Positions 1 through 10,482 of a stretch of DNA of 64,000 bases are shown piece by piece. Both the position numbers and the translations under genes were made by a program. Each line of letters starts with the position of its first letter. Position 1 is the first letter of the stretch. The stretch is from Tipula vernalis (lineage: Eukaryota > Arthropoda > Insecta > Diptera > Tipulidae). The stretch covers positions 115,682,838 to 115,746,837 of the forward strand of contig OY282558.1 of the NCBI GenBank assembly GCA_958295665.1, in the 5' to 3' direction. A model generated the notes under the pieces. The model did no database searches. It was not told where the DNA came from and saw nothing but the letters and a program-made list of their open reading frames with translations.

Positions 1-392
1 AAAAGCTCAATATCTATATATCTCAAAACTAAATACCTTTACTTTTGTTGCCAAAAAATATTGAAATTGATGAATCAAACTACAAAATGATCAAGTATCC
101 AAAATGCCTATTTTAAATTCCAACTATTGCCATTGTAGTGGACCAAATATGGATGTCTTCTTTTATAGATGAAACTTTTCTTCTCCAAACCAAATCAAAC
201 AAATTCCACCAGATTTCTACTATAAATATCTGGCTCGAGCTGGACCATGAATTGTCTTCGACATTGACTATGTTTTTTATGGACTGTATTTCCACTAAAA
301 TCCAATAATCTTGTTTCTTTTAATAAAAATGCTTCTATTTAGCGTAACTATTCAAACAATAATCCTCAATCAACCGTTTATTTCAACACATA
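1..392. other. AT-rich sequence, no gene recognised
   Basis: This stretch holds only short open frames without family motifs. A 60-codon minus-strand frame at 113-295 resembles nothing I know. It lies downstream, on the minus strand, of the gypsy RT scrap that ends near 393, so it may be decayed continuation of that element, but nothing in the sequence proves it. Confidence 0.5.
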
Positions 393-831
393 CTAGATTG
401 AAATTTTTACATACATAATTTTTAGTACAAAGCATTTTAATATTTTCATGCAACACCACTCGACAGCTGTCAGTTTGGACAGGTTCGGAATGAACTTTGC
501 CAAATAATTGAATAATCCCAGCAATCGCATCACACCATATTTATCGGTCAATTTCTTCATGTTTAATATTGCTTCAATTTGTTTTTTTGCCGGTTTAATT
601 TTTCCATCCGATAAAATGTGACCCATGACTTAAGCGTGCCCGCTTAAGAACAGTAGCCAAGATTTTATCATGTTCTTTCACATCGGAGGCTGTTATTTCA
701 ATGTCATCGAAGTATATGAATACGGCAGGTAAATCACTGAAAATCTGAACCATTTTCCTTTGAAAAATTTCCGATGAAACACTCAGGCTAAACGCAAGTC
801 TCTCAAATTTATAGCTTCCAAACGGCGTCAT
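393..831 (-). pseudogene. Gypsy-type retrotransposon reverse transcriptase fragment
   Basis: Two overlapping minus-strand frames read as the second half of a Ty3/gypsy reverse transcriptase. The first (831 down to about 595) starts TPFGSYKFERLAF and carries the catalytic-site segment FIYFDDIEITA, that is, a Y-x-D-D box. The second (626 down to 393) carries GHILSDGKIKPAKKQIEAIL followed by LLGLFNYLAKFIPNLSKL, the conserved segment after the palm. A frameshift near 600-626 separates them, and the usual protease, RNase H and integrase are absent. It ends within about 20 bp of a BEL/Pao relic on the other strand, so the two were probably joined by insertion or deletion. The gypsy assignment is firm; the clade is not determined. 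Confidence 0.8.
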
Positions 832-850
832 GAATGTTGTCAGTTCTTCA

Positions 851-3430
851 GACCCCGATTATAATAAACCCAACCATATTGTCATCATGATTGGAGCTGA
901 CAAATTCTTCAATATATTACGAGACTACTGTGATAAAACTGTGATACAACACTAGTGGCACTAAACACTATGTTTGGATGGATTTTAGGCGGCGATTTAA
1001 AATGTGATGCTACAAATCTCACACAAGCAAATTTCCTGAGCTTCAATTTTCATGTGAATGTGAACAATGATAAAATGCTGCGAACATTTTGGGAATTGGC
1101 TGAAATTCCAAACTGCGAGCCATTCACAGAAATGGAAAGAAAATGCCAAGCTAATTTCAAATCTAATTTCAGGCGCGATAAAGAGGGTAGATGCATCGTT
1201 AAAATCGCATTCAGAGAAACGACATCCAAATTAGGAAACTCCTTTCGTATTGCGGAATGGCGTTTTTACAACTTGGAGCGGAAATTGAACGCCAATCAGA
1301 TACTAACTGCGAGAAAACAAAGAGATGGGGCATATTTATTGACAGCGGAACCTATTTTATCAACGGTGATAAGATTTCGATACCACAAAATCGCTCTAGC
1401 TGCGGATATCGAGAAGATGTATTGACAGGTGATGGTTGCAGAAGAGGATCAAAATTATCTAAGAATCTTATGGCGCGAACAAGACAGTGAAGCATTGATA
1501 CATTTTGAACTCACTACAGTAACATTTGGATTAACCAGCTCAACCTTCCTAGCCATAAGAGCGCTTGAGCGCTGATGATTTTTATATTGATGATCTACTT
1601 ACAGGAGCAGATTCAATTGAAAAGGCCAAACAGCTTAAACGGGAAATTCAAAACGTTTTAGAAAAATCAAAATTCTGCTTAAGAAAGTGGATGTCGAATG
1701 CAAAGGATTTAGTATCAGAAAATTGAAGAAGCTGAAGCAAATACAAGCATTGAGGGATTCAATGGAATTCCACAAAGGATACGTTCTCATTCAATGTCAA
1801 ACTACCTGAACCTTCAGTATTAACTAAAAGAACATTAATTTCCAGTGCATCCAAAGTATTTGATCCATTAGGTTGGGTATCACATTCTACGATAATCGCA
1901 AAAATGTCGTTCCAACCGGTGTGGTTGCGAAAACTAGATTGGGATGATGAATTGTCAGAAGATATCGAGAGGATACGGAACCAATTAAAAGCGGCGATTT
2001 CAAAGGCTAAAGATCCAGAGATATGTATACCCAGCATCAAAGCAGAGCCACATGGTTTTTCAGACGCAAGCGAACGAGCTTATTCGTGGGGGTCAATTCA
2101 AGTTTCTTTAGTAACTTCAAAAACTAAAGTGGCTCCAATAAAGCAAGTTAGTCTTCCCAGATTGGAGTTATGTGGAGCTTACCTACGAGCGAAATTGATG
2201 GTTGCAGTTAAAAGTACAATGTCATCAACGACTAAGATATATGCGTGGTCCGATTTCCGACCAAAATCCAGCTGATCAAGCTTCCAGGAGAGTGCTTCCA
2301 TCGAAACTTTTAAATTTGAAACAGTGGTGGAAAGGTCCTGCTTGGTTAGAGTTGAAGAGTGACTGTTAGCCAACTTGCGATGACGTATGCGGCCATACAA
2401 ATTTGGAAAGGAGGAACAAAGTATCAGCTGCGACTGCCAGAGTTAAGGTAATCGAAATGCACACCACTTACCATCAAGTATCTAGCAAATGCAACCAAGC
2501 AAGTAATAATACATGTACAGAACTCTAACTTTCTTGATGAAATAAGAATATTAAAGGCGAAGAATGAATTGAATATGAATAGTAATCTTTCGCCACTCAC
2601 ACTATTCATAGACGAGAAAGGGATTAGGAGGAAGATTAGAAAAATCAATGAGTGAATATGACTCGAAATACCCGATCATTCTACCAAAATACCATGTCCT
2701 GAGTATAATGATAATTTCCTATGCCCACATTAAGTATCTACATCCGGGTCCTTCTTTAACATCCAATCTTGTCCGTCAGAAATACCGGATAGTCAGAGGT
2801 AGAGTGCTTGTGAGAGAGGAACTAAAGAAATGCGTAAAATGTTTCCGACAAAGAGCTGCAACTGCGAAACAACTAATGGAAAATTGACCGTCAGTCAGAA
2901 AAATACCAGCGAGGCCGTTTAGTAAATGTGGGGTAGATTATGCTGGGCCAATATCCGTAGCTAACAAAAGTGGATGGTGGGGTAAAATTTCAAAAGGCCA
3001 TATTGCTCTATTTGTATGCTGAATCATTTAGTTATTTAATTGCAGAGTATTTGGCACAAAATGCGATCCAATGGCATACCATACACCACCATCAGCACCT
3101 CATTTTGGCGGGGTTTGGGAAGCGGCGGTGAAATCAGTGAAGTCGCATTTGAACAAGGCCACCAAGCCATTGTAATTTGACATTCGAGGAAATGTTGACA
3201 ATATTGAGTCAAATAGAAGCAATCCTGAACTCGAGGCCGCTGTGCAATTTATCAGAATATGACACCACTATTGAAGCTCTAACCCCAGCGCATTTTTTAA
3301 TAGGATCAACAATAGAAGCGATTCCAGAGATTAATCTTGAAAACATACCAATATCGCGATTATCTCGATGGCAGCAGATACAATAAAGAGTTAAGGGTTT
3401 CTGGAAGCGATTTAACGTCGAATAATTGAA
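851..3430 (+). pseudogene. BEL/Pao retrotransposon pol relic (protease end, RT, RNase H, integrase)
   Basis: Successive plus-strand frames give BEL/Pao Pol in the correct order. At 851-950 is the end of the aspartic protease (IGADKFF, where the family has LGAD). At 955-1425 is the protease-RT linker (FGWILGG, FWELAEIP, then ALAADIEKMY). At 1430-1560 is RT (ILWRE, TTVTFGLTSSTFLAIRAL) and at 1575-1720 the YIDDLLTGAD active site. At 1904-2275 is the A17/RNase H region (HGFSDASERAY, PRLELCGAYL). At 2648-2887 is the integrase zinc domain (H and CVKC), and at 2888-3386 core and C-terminal pieces (CGVDYAGP, ILNSRPL, LTPAHFLIGS). Several stops and frameshifts, and a gap in the integrase core near 3030-3060, make it non-functional. 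Gag and the 5' LTR are absent. Confidence 0.88.
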
Positions 3431-3515
3431 CTCTTTTCAGCAAAAAAATAAGGCAAAGTTTATGTAAGCTACGAAATATGTAGTTAACAACTGGAGTTGT
3501 CAACAGGGCGGTCTA

Positions 3516-3730
3516 TGTTGGAGATGCTATGAATTCCCAGCTGGAATGATTAAACTAAAATTGAATTAGAAAACAAATTTATTTGTATTGTAAACAATTA
3601 ATTTCTTAATTTGTTTGTGTAATCAAATATTTTTTTTTGTGACAACAATTGGTTTGTCAAAATCAAATCAATCAAGCAAACTCGTTGAATTAAACAATTA
3701 AAAAAGCAGTTCCCAGCGATTAGTGTAACA
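3516..3730 (+). repeat. Candidate 3' LTR of the plus-strand BEL/Pao relic
   Basis: The segment starts TGTTGGAGATGC and ends GTGTAACA, so it has the TGTT...AACA ends expected of an LTR. It follows the pol relic after a short purine-rich stretch (CAACAGGGCGG at 3501-3511) that could be the polypurine tract. At 215 bp it is short but within range. No second copy in the window confirms it, and the minus-strand BEL relic begins directly at its right edge, so the assignment is tentative. Confidence 0.4.
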
Positions 3731-5750
3731 CTTGGGCTCATCTGTGGACACGTCAGGTAACATAATTGAAGAGCAACCCATGAGAAAATGTCCTGGAGTT
3801 AATATCTCACAATTCTCGGAAACCTCATGTCCATAGGGGTAATTGGTCGGAAATTTGAAAGGCATTCTATTTGGCACAATACGTGTGAGGTGCCTCTTGA
3901 ACGTGTGAGGTGCCTCTTGATTGACTTAACGCCGGCTTTCCAGATGCTACCAAAGTGGGGTGATGATGATGGAATAAAATGCCCTTAAAAATTTTAGCAC
4001 TTCGTCCAGTTTTAGATTTTACTTTCACCGCTCCTGCGAAGTCGACACCAACTGTAGAGAATGGTCTGGAGGGTGTCTCATCATCATCTGTTGTTTAGAC
4101 GTACTTAAACGATGGCGGCTGCAGGTTACGCAGGAACGGGTTACTTCTTTGGCAAGATTTTAGCACCAAATATGAAGTAATTTTGTCGGATGATGGTGAG
4201 TAAGGATGGAGATATCGCACGTGAAAGACTTTTACAAGAGCTTGAGTAAATGGATGGTGAGCATCAAGATCTGCAGGATGCTTGGTGTCATATGAGACGC
4301 ATGTTGTCAAACCAATTCGGCCATCGACTCTCAATGTCCCCTGGTTATCGATGAATGGAAATAATGACCGAAGTTTGTTTGCACTTCGTAAGCCAGAACC
4401 TTTGGTGATTCGCACGAAGTCTTCTTGGAAACTTTCATTTTGAGACCAACGCACAGCAATCATTGTACCCCGCTTAATTTGAAATCCTGTCAAATATAGA
4501 AAAAGATTTTATAGGGTCAATATTCGAATAATTAAAAAAATGAACTTTTCGAATAAATTTGCAACAACAGTGTAATCCGTTGGTACTAAATGAGTCGCAC
4601 CGGTATAAACAAATGACCTTTTGGTTTCTAAATCCTCTAGATTTACGTTAGAAAGCAGGTCGTGAACTAATTCCGGCCAGTGCTCGGAAGATTTTTGTAG
4701 AAAATCTGGTCCTTCCCACCACAGAAAGTTGTTGAACAATTGATTCGGAAATATTCCTCGTGATGCCAAATCTGCTGGGTTCTCCCTTGATGAAACGTAA
4801 TTTCATTTTAGTCGTGGAAGGAACACCTGGATGAATGAGGTACGGTTAGCGATGATGTTTCCACCACCTCAAACGTTTGTATATTCGGAATGCCTAAGGA
4901 AAAATTCAGTGCATTTAACAATTTTACCAATAAAACAGCGGCACATAACTCAAGTCTTGGTAGATAGACTTTTTTTAGTGGGGCAATCTTTGTTTTGGCT
5001 GCTACTATTCGCACCGAATAGCAACCGTTTAAGTCAACAGTCCTTAAATAGGCAACGGCTGCATAAGCGTTTTCCGATGCGTCAGAGAATTCATGTAATT
5101 CCACCTTGACGGGTGATGGAGGAATGTTTAAAAAGCGAGGAATATGAATTTTTTCGAATAAAGTAAATTTGAATGCAGCTTCTCAGTCGAGTTTACGAAG
5201 CCAAAGCCTTTGAAAAAGGATTTTGGCAACGACCGTACAAGGAGAGAGGATTCCTAACGGATCGAAGATACGGCCAGTGATCGTTAAATTTCTCGATTTT
5301 GAAAGTAAAACAATCCAAACATTTTATCCAAAGTCTCTTCGTTGCCAAATTCAACAAGAGTCTCCTGCCCCTCCTTTGGTATAGATCTTAATAATTCCTG
5401 GCTGTTGGACACCCATTTCCTTAGTCTAAAACCGCCGCTGCTCAAACCTTCCGCTATCCTTTGTTGTAAATGTTTAGCCTCACATACCTCCGCGCAACCC
5501 GAGAGCAAGTCGTCGACGTAGAAATACGATTTAATGATATGTTTGATGTCGAAAAAATCTGAGGGCAGGTCATCTGCAATTTGATGAAGATTCGAGAAGC
5601 CAGAAATGTTGTACATACTGTTCCATATGTTATCGTGTTTAAACGGTAACGTAAGATGGGAGAAACTGGGTTCTCACGCCAGATAATACGCTGATAATCA
5701 CGTTGATCCTCGTCTGTCTCGACTTGGTGAAACATTTTTTCCACGTCTTG
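3731..5750 (-). pseudogene. Second BEL/Pao pol relic, opposite orientation
   Basis: Minus-strand frames give BEL/Pao Pol from RT to integrase. At 5744-5454 RT reads EKMFHQVETDEDQ...IIWRE. At 5616-5284 it continues through YVDDLLSG to LRKWVSN. At 5104-4808 is the A17/RNase H segment (ELHEFSDASENAYAAVAY, LPRLELCAAVLL). At 4769-4509 is ASRGIFPNQL...LWWEGPDFL. At 4493-4095 is the integrase zinc-domain region (DGRIG...HVRYLHP). From 3975 down to 3733 the integrase C-terminal region is readable (PHFGSIWKAGVKSIKRHL, LTPGHFLMG). Stops and frameshifts separate the pieces and the integrase core is largely missing. On its 5' side it abuts a gypsy fragment at about 5755. It differs enough from the relics at 0.85-3.4 kb and 14.6-17.2 kb to be a separate family or an old copy. 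Confidence 0.87.
3881..3920. repeat. Perfect 20-bp tandem duplication
   Basis: The 20-mer ACGTGTGAGGTGCCTCTTGA occurs twice in direct succession inside the integrase relic. It adds 20 bp, which shifts the reading frame there. Confidence 0.9.
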
Positions 5751-5754
5751 TGTT

Positions 5755-6321
5755 TCCGAAATCGAATCAGAATAGAAAATAGTTTTGGCAGTATTGATGG
5801 CCCAGAATCCAATTTATCATTCAGCGAAATGCCGGCCTGTATCCTGATCCAAAACTTCCGCCAAGTTCCTTAGATGCTCGTCAAAACTCTTACCCATGAC
5901 GATGTTGTCGTCCAGATATATTAGGCACGTCTTCTAATGTAATCCCCTTAACACGCGCTCCATTAATCGTTCAAAAGTCGCAGGGGCATTACATAATCCG
6001 AACGGCATAACATTAAATTGCCAAATCCCGTTACCCACTCTGGCCTTGCATGTCGGGGCTTTTTCAATCGGACTTTTCTGTTCATACTTTACTATAGTCG
6101 ATACCTCGTTACATTTGCCGATGACTGTCCGTTTCTTGATGGTTTTCGTCTTATCCAACGAGGACTTTCCCGATTATAATTTCCTTGGCTCCGTTAGCTG
6201 CTTTACTACCATCAGTGGCCAAACCCCGTTTCTCTAGCTCTCTTTTTAATTCTGGAATATTTAATTCGTTGAGAATCATTTTCTTTATCTTCTTATTCAC
6301 AATCCCACCGCTGTCACCAAT
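5755..6321 (-). pseudogene. Internally deleted gypsy element: leader, gag start and RT fragment
   Basis: Reading minus strand from the LTR at 6322, the leader begins ATTGGTGACAGCGGTGGGAT (likely primer-binding region). It is followed by an ATG at 6279 opening MILNELNIPELKRELEKRGL, probably the Gag N-terminus. The frame then breaks and passes near 6158-5934 into RT sequence (WQFNVMPFGLCNAPATFERL), continuing at 5930-5830 with IYLDDNIVMG...HLRNLAEVL, the RT active site of mdg1-like gypsy elements. Most of gag, protease and the first half of RT are missing. The same leader and gag start occur on the plus strand at 7202-7327, so this belongs to the family of the LTRs at 6322-6778, 6789-7201, 24893-25137 and 31855-32321. 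Confidence 0.75.
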
Positions 6322-6778
6322 TGTTACGTTTTTGCCTTGTCAATCAAGGTTCGTATCACTGGATTGTGAATAAAACAAAATCAATTCAATTTGTCACCAA
6401 CGAATTTATTTATGTCACACAAAAATTATAACAACACTATTTACTAACGATAATTCACAAAATCACTTTAAATAATTTTAACACAATTTTATTGTACTCT
6501 TATAAATTTTATTTCGCACTTAAACACTTTTTAAATCACTTTTTAATTCCTTTTTAATCTTTACACTATCGCTTACCAAATACTAATAATTCCAATTCGA
6601 CTTTGTTCGCCTTTTTATATACACAAACCAAACTTCTAGAAAGCTCATGACTTTTCCAGTTAGAATAGCGTAGACACATTTAGAACAATTTTATCATGGA
6701 AAATTCCATTTTAGTACAATTAAACATTGAGCTATTAATTTTAACGTATTCTATTATACACTAGATGTCACCGTTACA
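6322..6778 (-). repeat. 5' LTR of the minus-strand ATAT-gypsy element
   Basis: This 457-bp LTR has low-coordinate end TGTTACG and high-coordinate end CCGTTACA; in element orientation it reads TGTAACGGTGACATCTAG to CGTAACA. A TATA-like TATATAAAAAGGCG lies inside at about 6607-6620 (minus strand). It shares most of its length with 6789-7201 (plus) and 31855-32321 (minus). The 4 bp outside its 5' end are ATAT (6779-6782). Confidence 0.88.
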
Positions 6779-6788
6779 ATATGTGAAT

Positions 6789-7341
6789 TGTGACGGTGAC
6801 ACCTAGATTGTAATAGAACAAGTTAAATTAATAGGTCAATGTTTTACTGTACTAAAATTAAATTTTCCATGATAAAACTGTTCTAAATATTTCTACACTA
6901 TTCTAACTGGAAAAGTCATGAGCTTTCTAGAAGTTTGGTTTGTGTATATAAAAAGGCGAACGAGATCGAATTGGATTATTAGTATTTGGTAAGCGATAGT
7001 GTGAAGATTAAAACGGAATTAAAAAGTGATTTAAAAAGTGTTTAAGTGCGAAATAAAAGGTAAAAATGATCAGTAACATTGTCCAAATATTAAAATAAAG
7101 TGATTTTGTGAATTATTGTAATAAATTTTGTTATAATAATTCTTGTGTTAATAAAATAAATTCGTTGGTAAAAAATTGATTGACAAGGCAAAAACGTAAC
7201 AATTGGTGACAGCGGTGGGATTGTGAATAATTAGTAGATAAAGATAATGATTCTCAACGAATTAAAAGTTCTAGAATTAAAGAGGGAACTTGAGAAACGG
7301 GGTTTAGCCACTGATGGTAGTAAAGTTGCAAAAACGTAACA
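6789..7341 (+). mobile_element. Internally deleted plus-strand gypsy copy flanked by ATAT
   Basis: The 5' LTR spans 6789-7201 (TGTGACGGTGACACC to CGTAACA) with TATATAAAAAGGCG near 6946. It is followed by the leader ATTGGTGACAGCGGTGGGAT and the Gag start at 7247 (MILNELKVLELKRELEKRGL). At 7327 the sequence jumps to GCAAAAACGTAACA (7328-7341), which is exactly the last 14 bases of the LTR, and then ATAT (7342-7345). So the whole interior from early gag to the end of the 3' LTR is deleted. ATAT also lies at 6779-6782, six bases before the LTR start, so both flanks fit a 4-bp target duplication. The copy stands head to head with the LTR at 6322-6778. Confidence 0.82.
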
Positions 7342-7345
7342 ATAT

Positions 7346-9077
7346 TGTTAAGGAATTTGTGAATTTTCTGTGTGGAAAATCAAATCTCGTGATTGTAAAT
7401 TCAACCTATGTTTTCAAACTCCTAAACAAGCTCAAACACAAACGAATCCATGTGGTTCATTCTTATATAAATTGATTGATTGTATTTGAAGTAAAAACAT
7501 TCAAAGAGGAAATCACAATTTCCATATTTTACCAATTACAATAGCAATCTAATTTACATATCAGTCGAAGGGGCCAATTTAGCATAATTTGATACCAATT
7601 TTGGTTGTTATTACGCCAAATATGTATATAGAGAGGGGTTAAATGATATACATTTAAAATTTATGTAAAAAAATTAACTTATGTAAACGAGACAAAATAC
7701 TTAGTCGAATGATTATTATGATGATAATCCCCCGCCGATCAAAACCAATTTTTTTATTATATTTTGATTTAATATTAAAGTTGTTTTTGCACTCATGAGG
7801 GTGACTTGTTCGCTCTTGAATAAATGCTTTACTATATATGGGGTACACAAATATGGTTTAATATTTAGAAGAAAAAAACATCAACCCATAATAATAAACA
7901 TATTTAGTATAGAGTTAACCCCTTGTATACGAGTTTATATGAATATGATAGGTGGATGAAATGATTATGTGCTGGCTGTGTCTTTACATTGTATATCACC
8001 ACAAATTTGTTTGTTTTTGCGCTGGATTATCTAATGGGATCGGAATACACATAGAACTAATAATACAACAGCATGTCACATATACACAAAATATATTATG
8101 TATAAAGTTAATTTTGTTGATTTAGATTTATGAAATAAGAAGAGAATTTATTAATAAAAAAAAAAAAAACCAAAAAGTATTTTGCTCAAAAATATGCTGA
8201 ACATATTTCAGAGGGTTAATCGAGTCGACGCGGAGAGGGTTGATGATTTTCAGTTTATTTTTTGTATTTGTTTTAAATGTTTATTTTATGTTTGGTTGAC
8301 AAATTGTTGTCATATATTTTATTGATATGTACACATATACGAATATATTAAAAATCGTTTGTTGTTATATAATCAATGTAGATATATAAACTGTGCGGGG
8401 AGCTTTTGTATTTACATATATTGGGTTAACGCCTACCACACACCCAACACACAAATTATACCATCAGCGAAAATTTACACATTATCGTAATCGTAGATCC
8501 GCAGCCAAAAACCACAACATTTAATTTCTATCAACTTAATAAAATTCCAATATATTATGAATATGTATGTATATATCCACCTCGTGCCATACAACTAATT
8601 TTTAATTTATAAATTATTTATCTCATCTCATTAACATAATTACATAATTATCATAAAATTAATTTCGTTTTTTTTTTGTATGGATTTTGGATTTCTGATA
8701 AATCGGTTTAAAAAAAGTTTTCGATATCGATACACGGAGCAACAATAACAACAACCACAAAATGTTTATTAATTTGAATGAAAGGATTTTAACTGGTGAT
8801 AAGAAAAATGTTGATATGATCATTTTAACACATTAAAAACTAAATTTAAATATCTCATTATAGTGTTAGTTGATTTGGTGATAGTTGTGATTTTTTTTAT
8901 TTTTCGTTGATAAGAATTGACATAATTTTAATGTGTTTTATACGGTTTTAGATTTTGTATATTGATTTTGATAAATTGTCAATCACCGACTTGGGGATTA
9001 TTAATTGACCTAGTTGTTGGTAGTCTGAAATGAAGAATTTTATTCTGTGAAAGATTCGGCGCAGATTTACATATACA
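7346..9077. other. AT-rich intergenic or intronic sequence
   Basis: No coding frame, TIR or LTR is recognised here. The block contains poly-A (8157-8169), ATATATA tracts and simple AACAATAACAACAACC-like sequence near 8745, as in fly non-coding DNA. It looks like host sequence lying between element insertions. Confidence 0.5.
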
Positions 9078-10134
9078 TAGGGGAGAGGTGCTATAAAGTA
9101 GACACTTTTGATATTTTTGATAAAAATTAGTATGTACAAATCAATATTAGAATTTTTTTAAAATGTTTATTTAATTTTATTGCTTTCTGCAATCAATGAC
9201 AAGATCGTTTTTGACTGTAAATGGCTTTTTAATGGTGTTTATAAATTTAAGAAAATAGTCGATTTTTGTCTACTTTATTGCCGAGTCGGAGATAAAGTAG
9301 ACACTGGTAACTTTCATGATGCTATAAAGTAGACACTTATTAATTAGACTAAAACCTTGCTTCATATATACTAAACTGATGTGAAAATTCAGAGGCAATA
9401 ATAATCTTAAATAATAATAAATAACAAGAATGATGATGTCATTTATTAACGGATGTCATATTTGTCAAACATAATTTCAAACTTGTAACTTGTTCTTGTT
9501 CTCGATGTTCCTGGCATTTGAACGGGGTCTGGTAATAATGATTCAATCTCTGTTCGGTTTATTTGAGATATGTCATCTCTATATATGGGAAAACAAATTT
9601 TTCATGCAATTTTTCCAATAATAAGACGTCAAAATCATTTTGATTGTGAACAACTTTGATTTGGTCAACAAAATGAACATTTTTTATTTTATTCTGTGCC
9701 AATTTTACGTACATATAGTCTCCGATTTTTAAAATGTCACTATCAAAAGATTATTTGGATAGTTAAGTTGATCACCTCCAGATAATTCTTCATCTTCAAA
9801 ATCTGAATCAAAGGATTCTCTCAAAGAAAAGTCGGATTCGACATCCGACGATGAATTGCTGTTGTTAGTTGTGTTTAATACTTGTGTTTTCCGTGCTACT
9901 TTTGGGGCTTGTTTTCGAGATACTGATTTTATCGTTTTGTTTTTCTTTATATTCGTTAGATTTTCCACCGGTTCTTTTTCCGGACTATCCCTATACACAC
10001 GCGATTTACCTGCTTGGTGTTTTGTTATTCGATTTTTAGGCGGGGCCTTCGGTAATGGCCTTATGTCTTCGATGGATATCTGGGAATTCTGAATTGACAA
10101 AGATTCCCAGTAGTTATAATATGGCGGTTCCAGG

Positions 10135-10281
10135 GCCTGAATTCCGGTTCGGTGACAAATGATAATGAGAAATGACCTGATTTTTTATTTCAACTAGTCG
10201 GTTGCATTTTTATTTAGAGTAGGCGAAATAAAACATAAAGTAATTTCTCATTCTCATTTGTCATTGACCCGGAATTCAGGC
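10135..10281. mobile_element. Small inverted-repeat element (MITE-like) nested in the pogo-like element
   Basis: The ends GCCTGAATTCCGG and CCGGAATTCAGGC are inverted. The similarity continues about 40 bp inward (ACAAATGATAATGAGAAAT against ATTTCTCATTCTCATTTGT). The total length is 147 bp with no coding capacity. I could not define a target duplication. It lies in the insertion that replaced the transposase catalytic core. Confidence 0.65.
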
Positions 10282-10463
10282 ATAGGCCACTTCTTGATCA
10301 AAATGGCGGCCATGAAATTCTGATCGAATACGGAATGCAGGCAGAGTGATCTAGCGGTGAGTAGAGGAGTTATAAGTGTCACCATGTTTGATTTATAACA
10401 GGAATTCGTTACGGATTTGGAATAAAATACTCAAAAAGCAATCATTCTGACGAAAATATATAT

Positions 10464-10482
10464 TGTACGGTGACATCTAGGG
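10464..10482 (+). repeat. Possible relic of the ATAT-gypsy LTR start
   Basis: TGTACGGTGACATCTAGGG is preceded by ATAT and closely matches the LTR start of the 6.3-7.3 kb gypsy family (TGTGACGGTGACATCTAGGG). Only about 19 bp match, so chance or a tiny fragment are both possible. Confidence 0.3.

Noticed and set aside
4831..5109. 92-codon plus-strand ORF
   Set aside because: It is antisense to the RNase H region of the minus-strand BEL/Pao relic.
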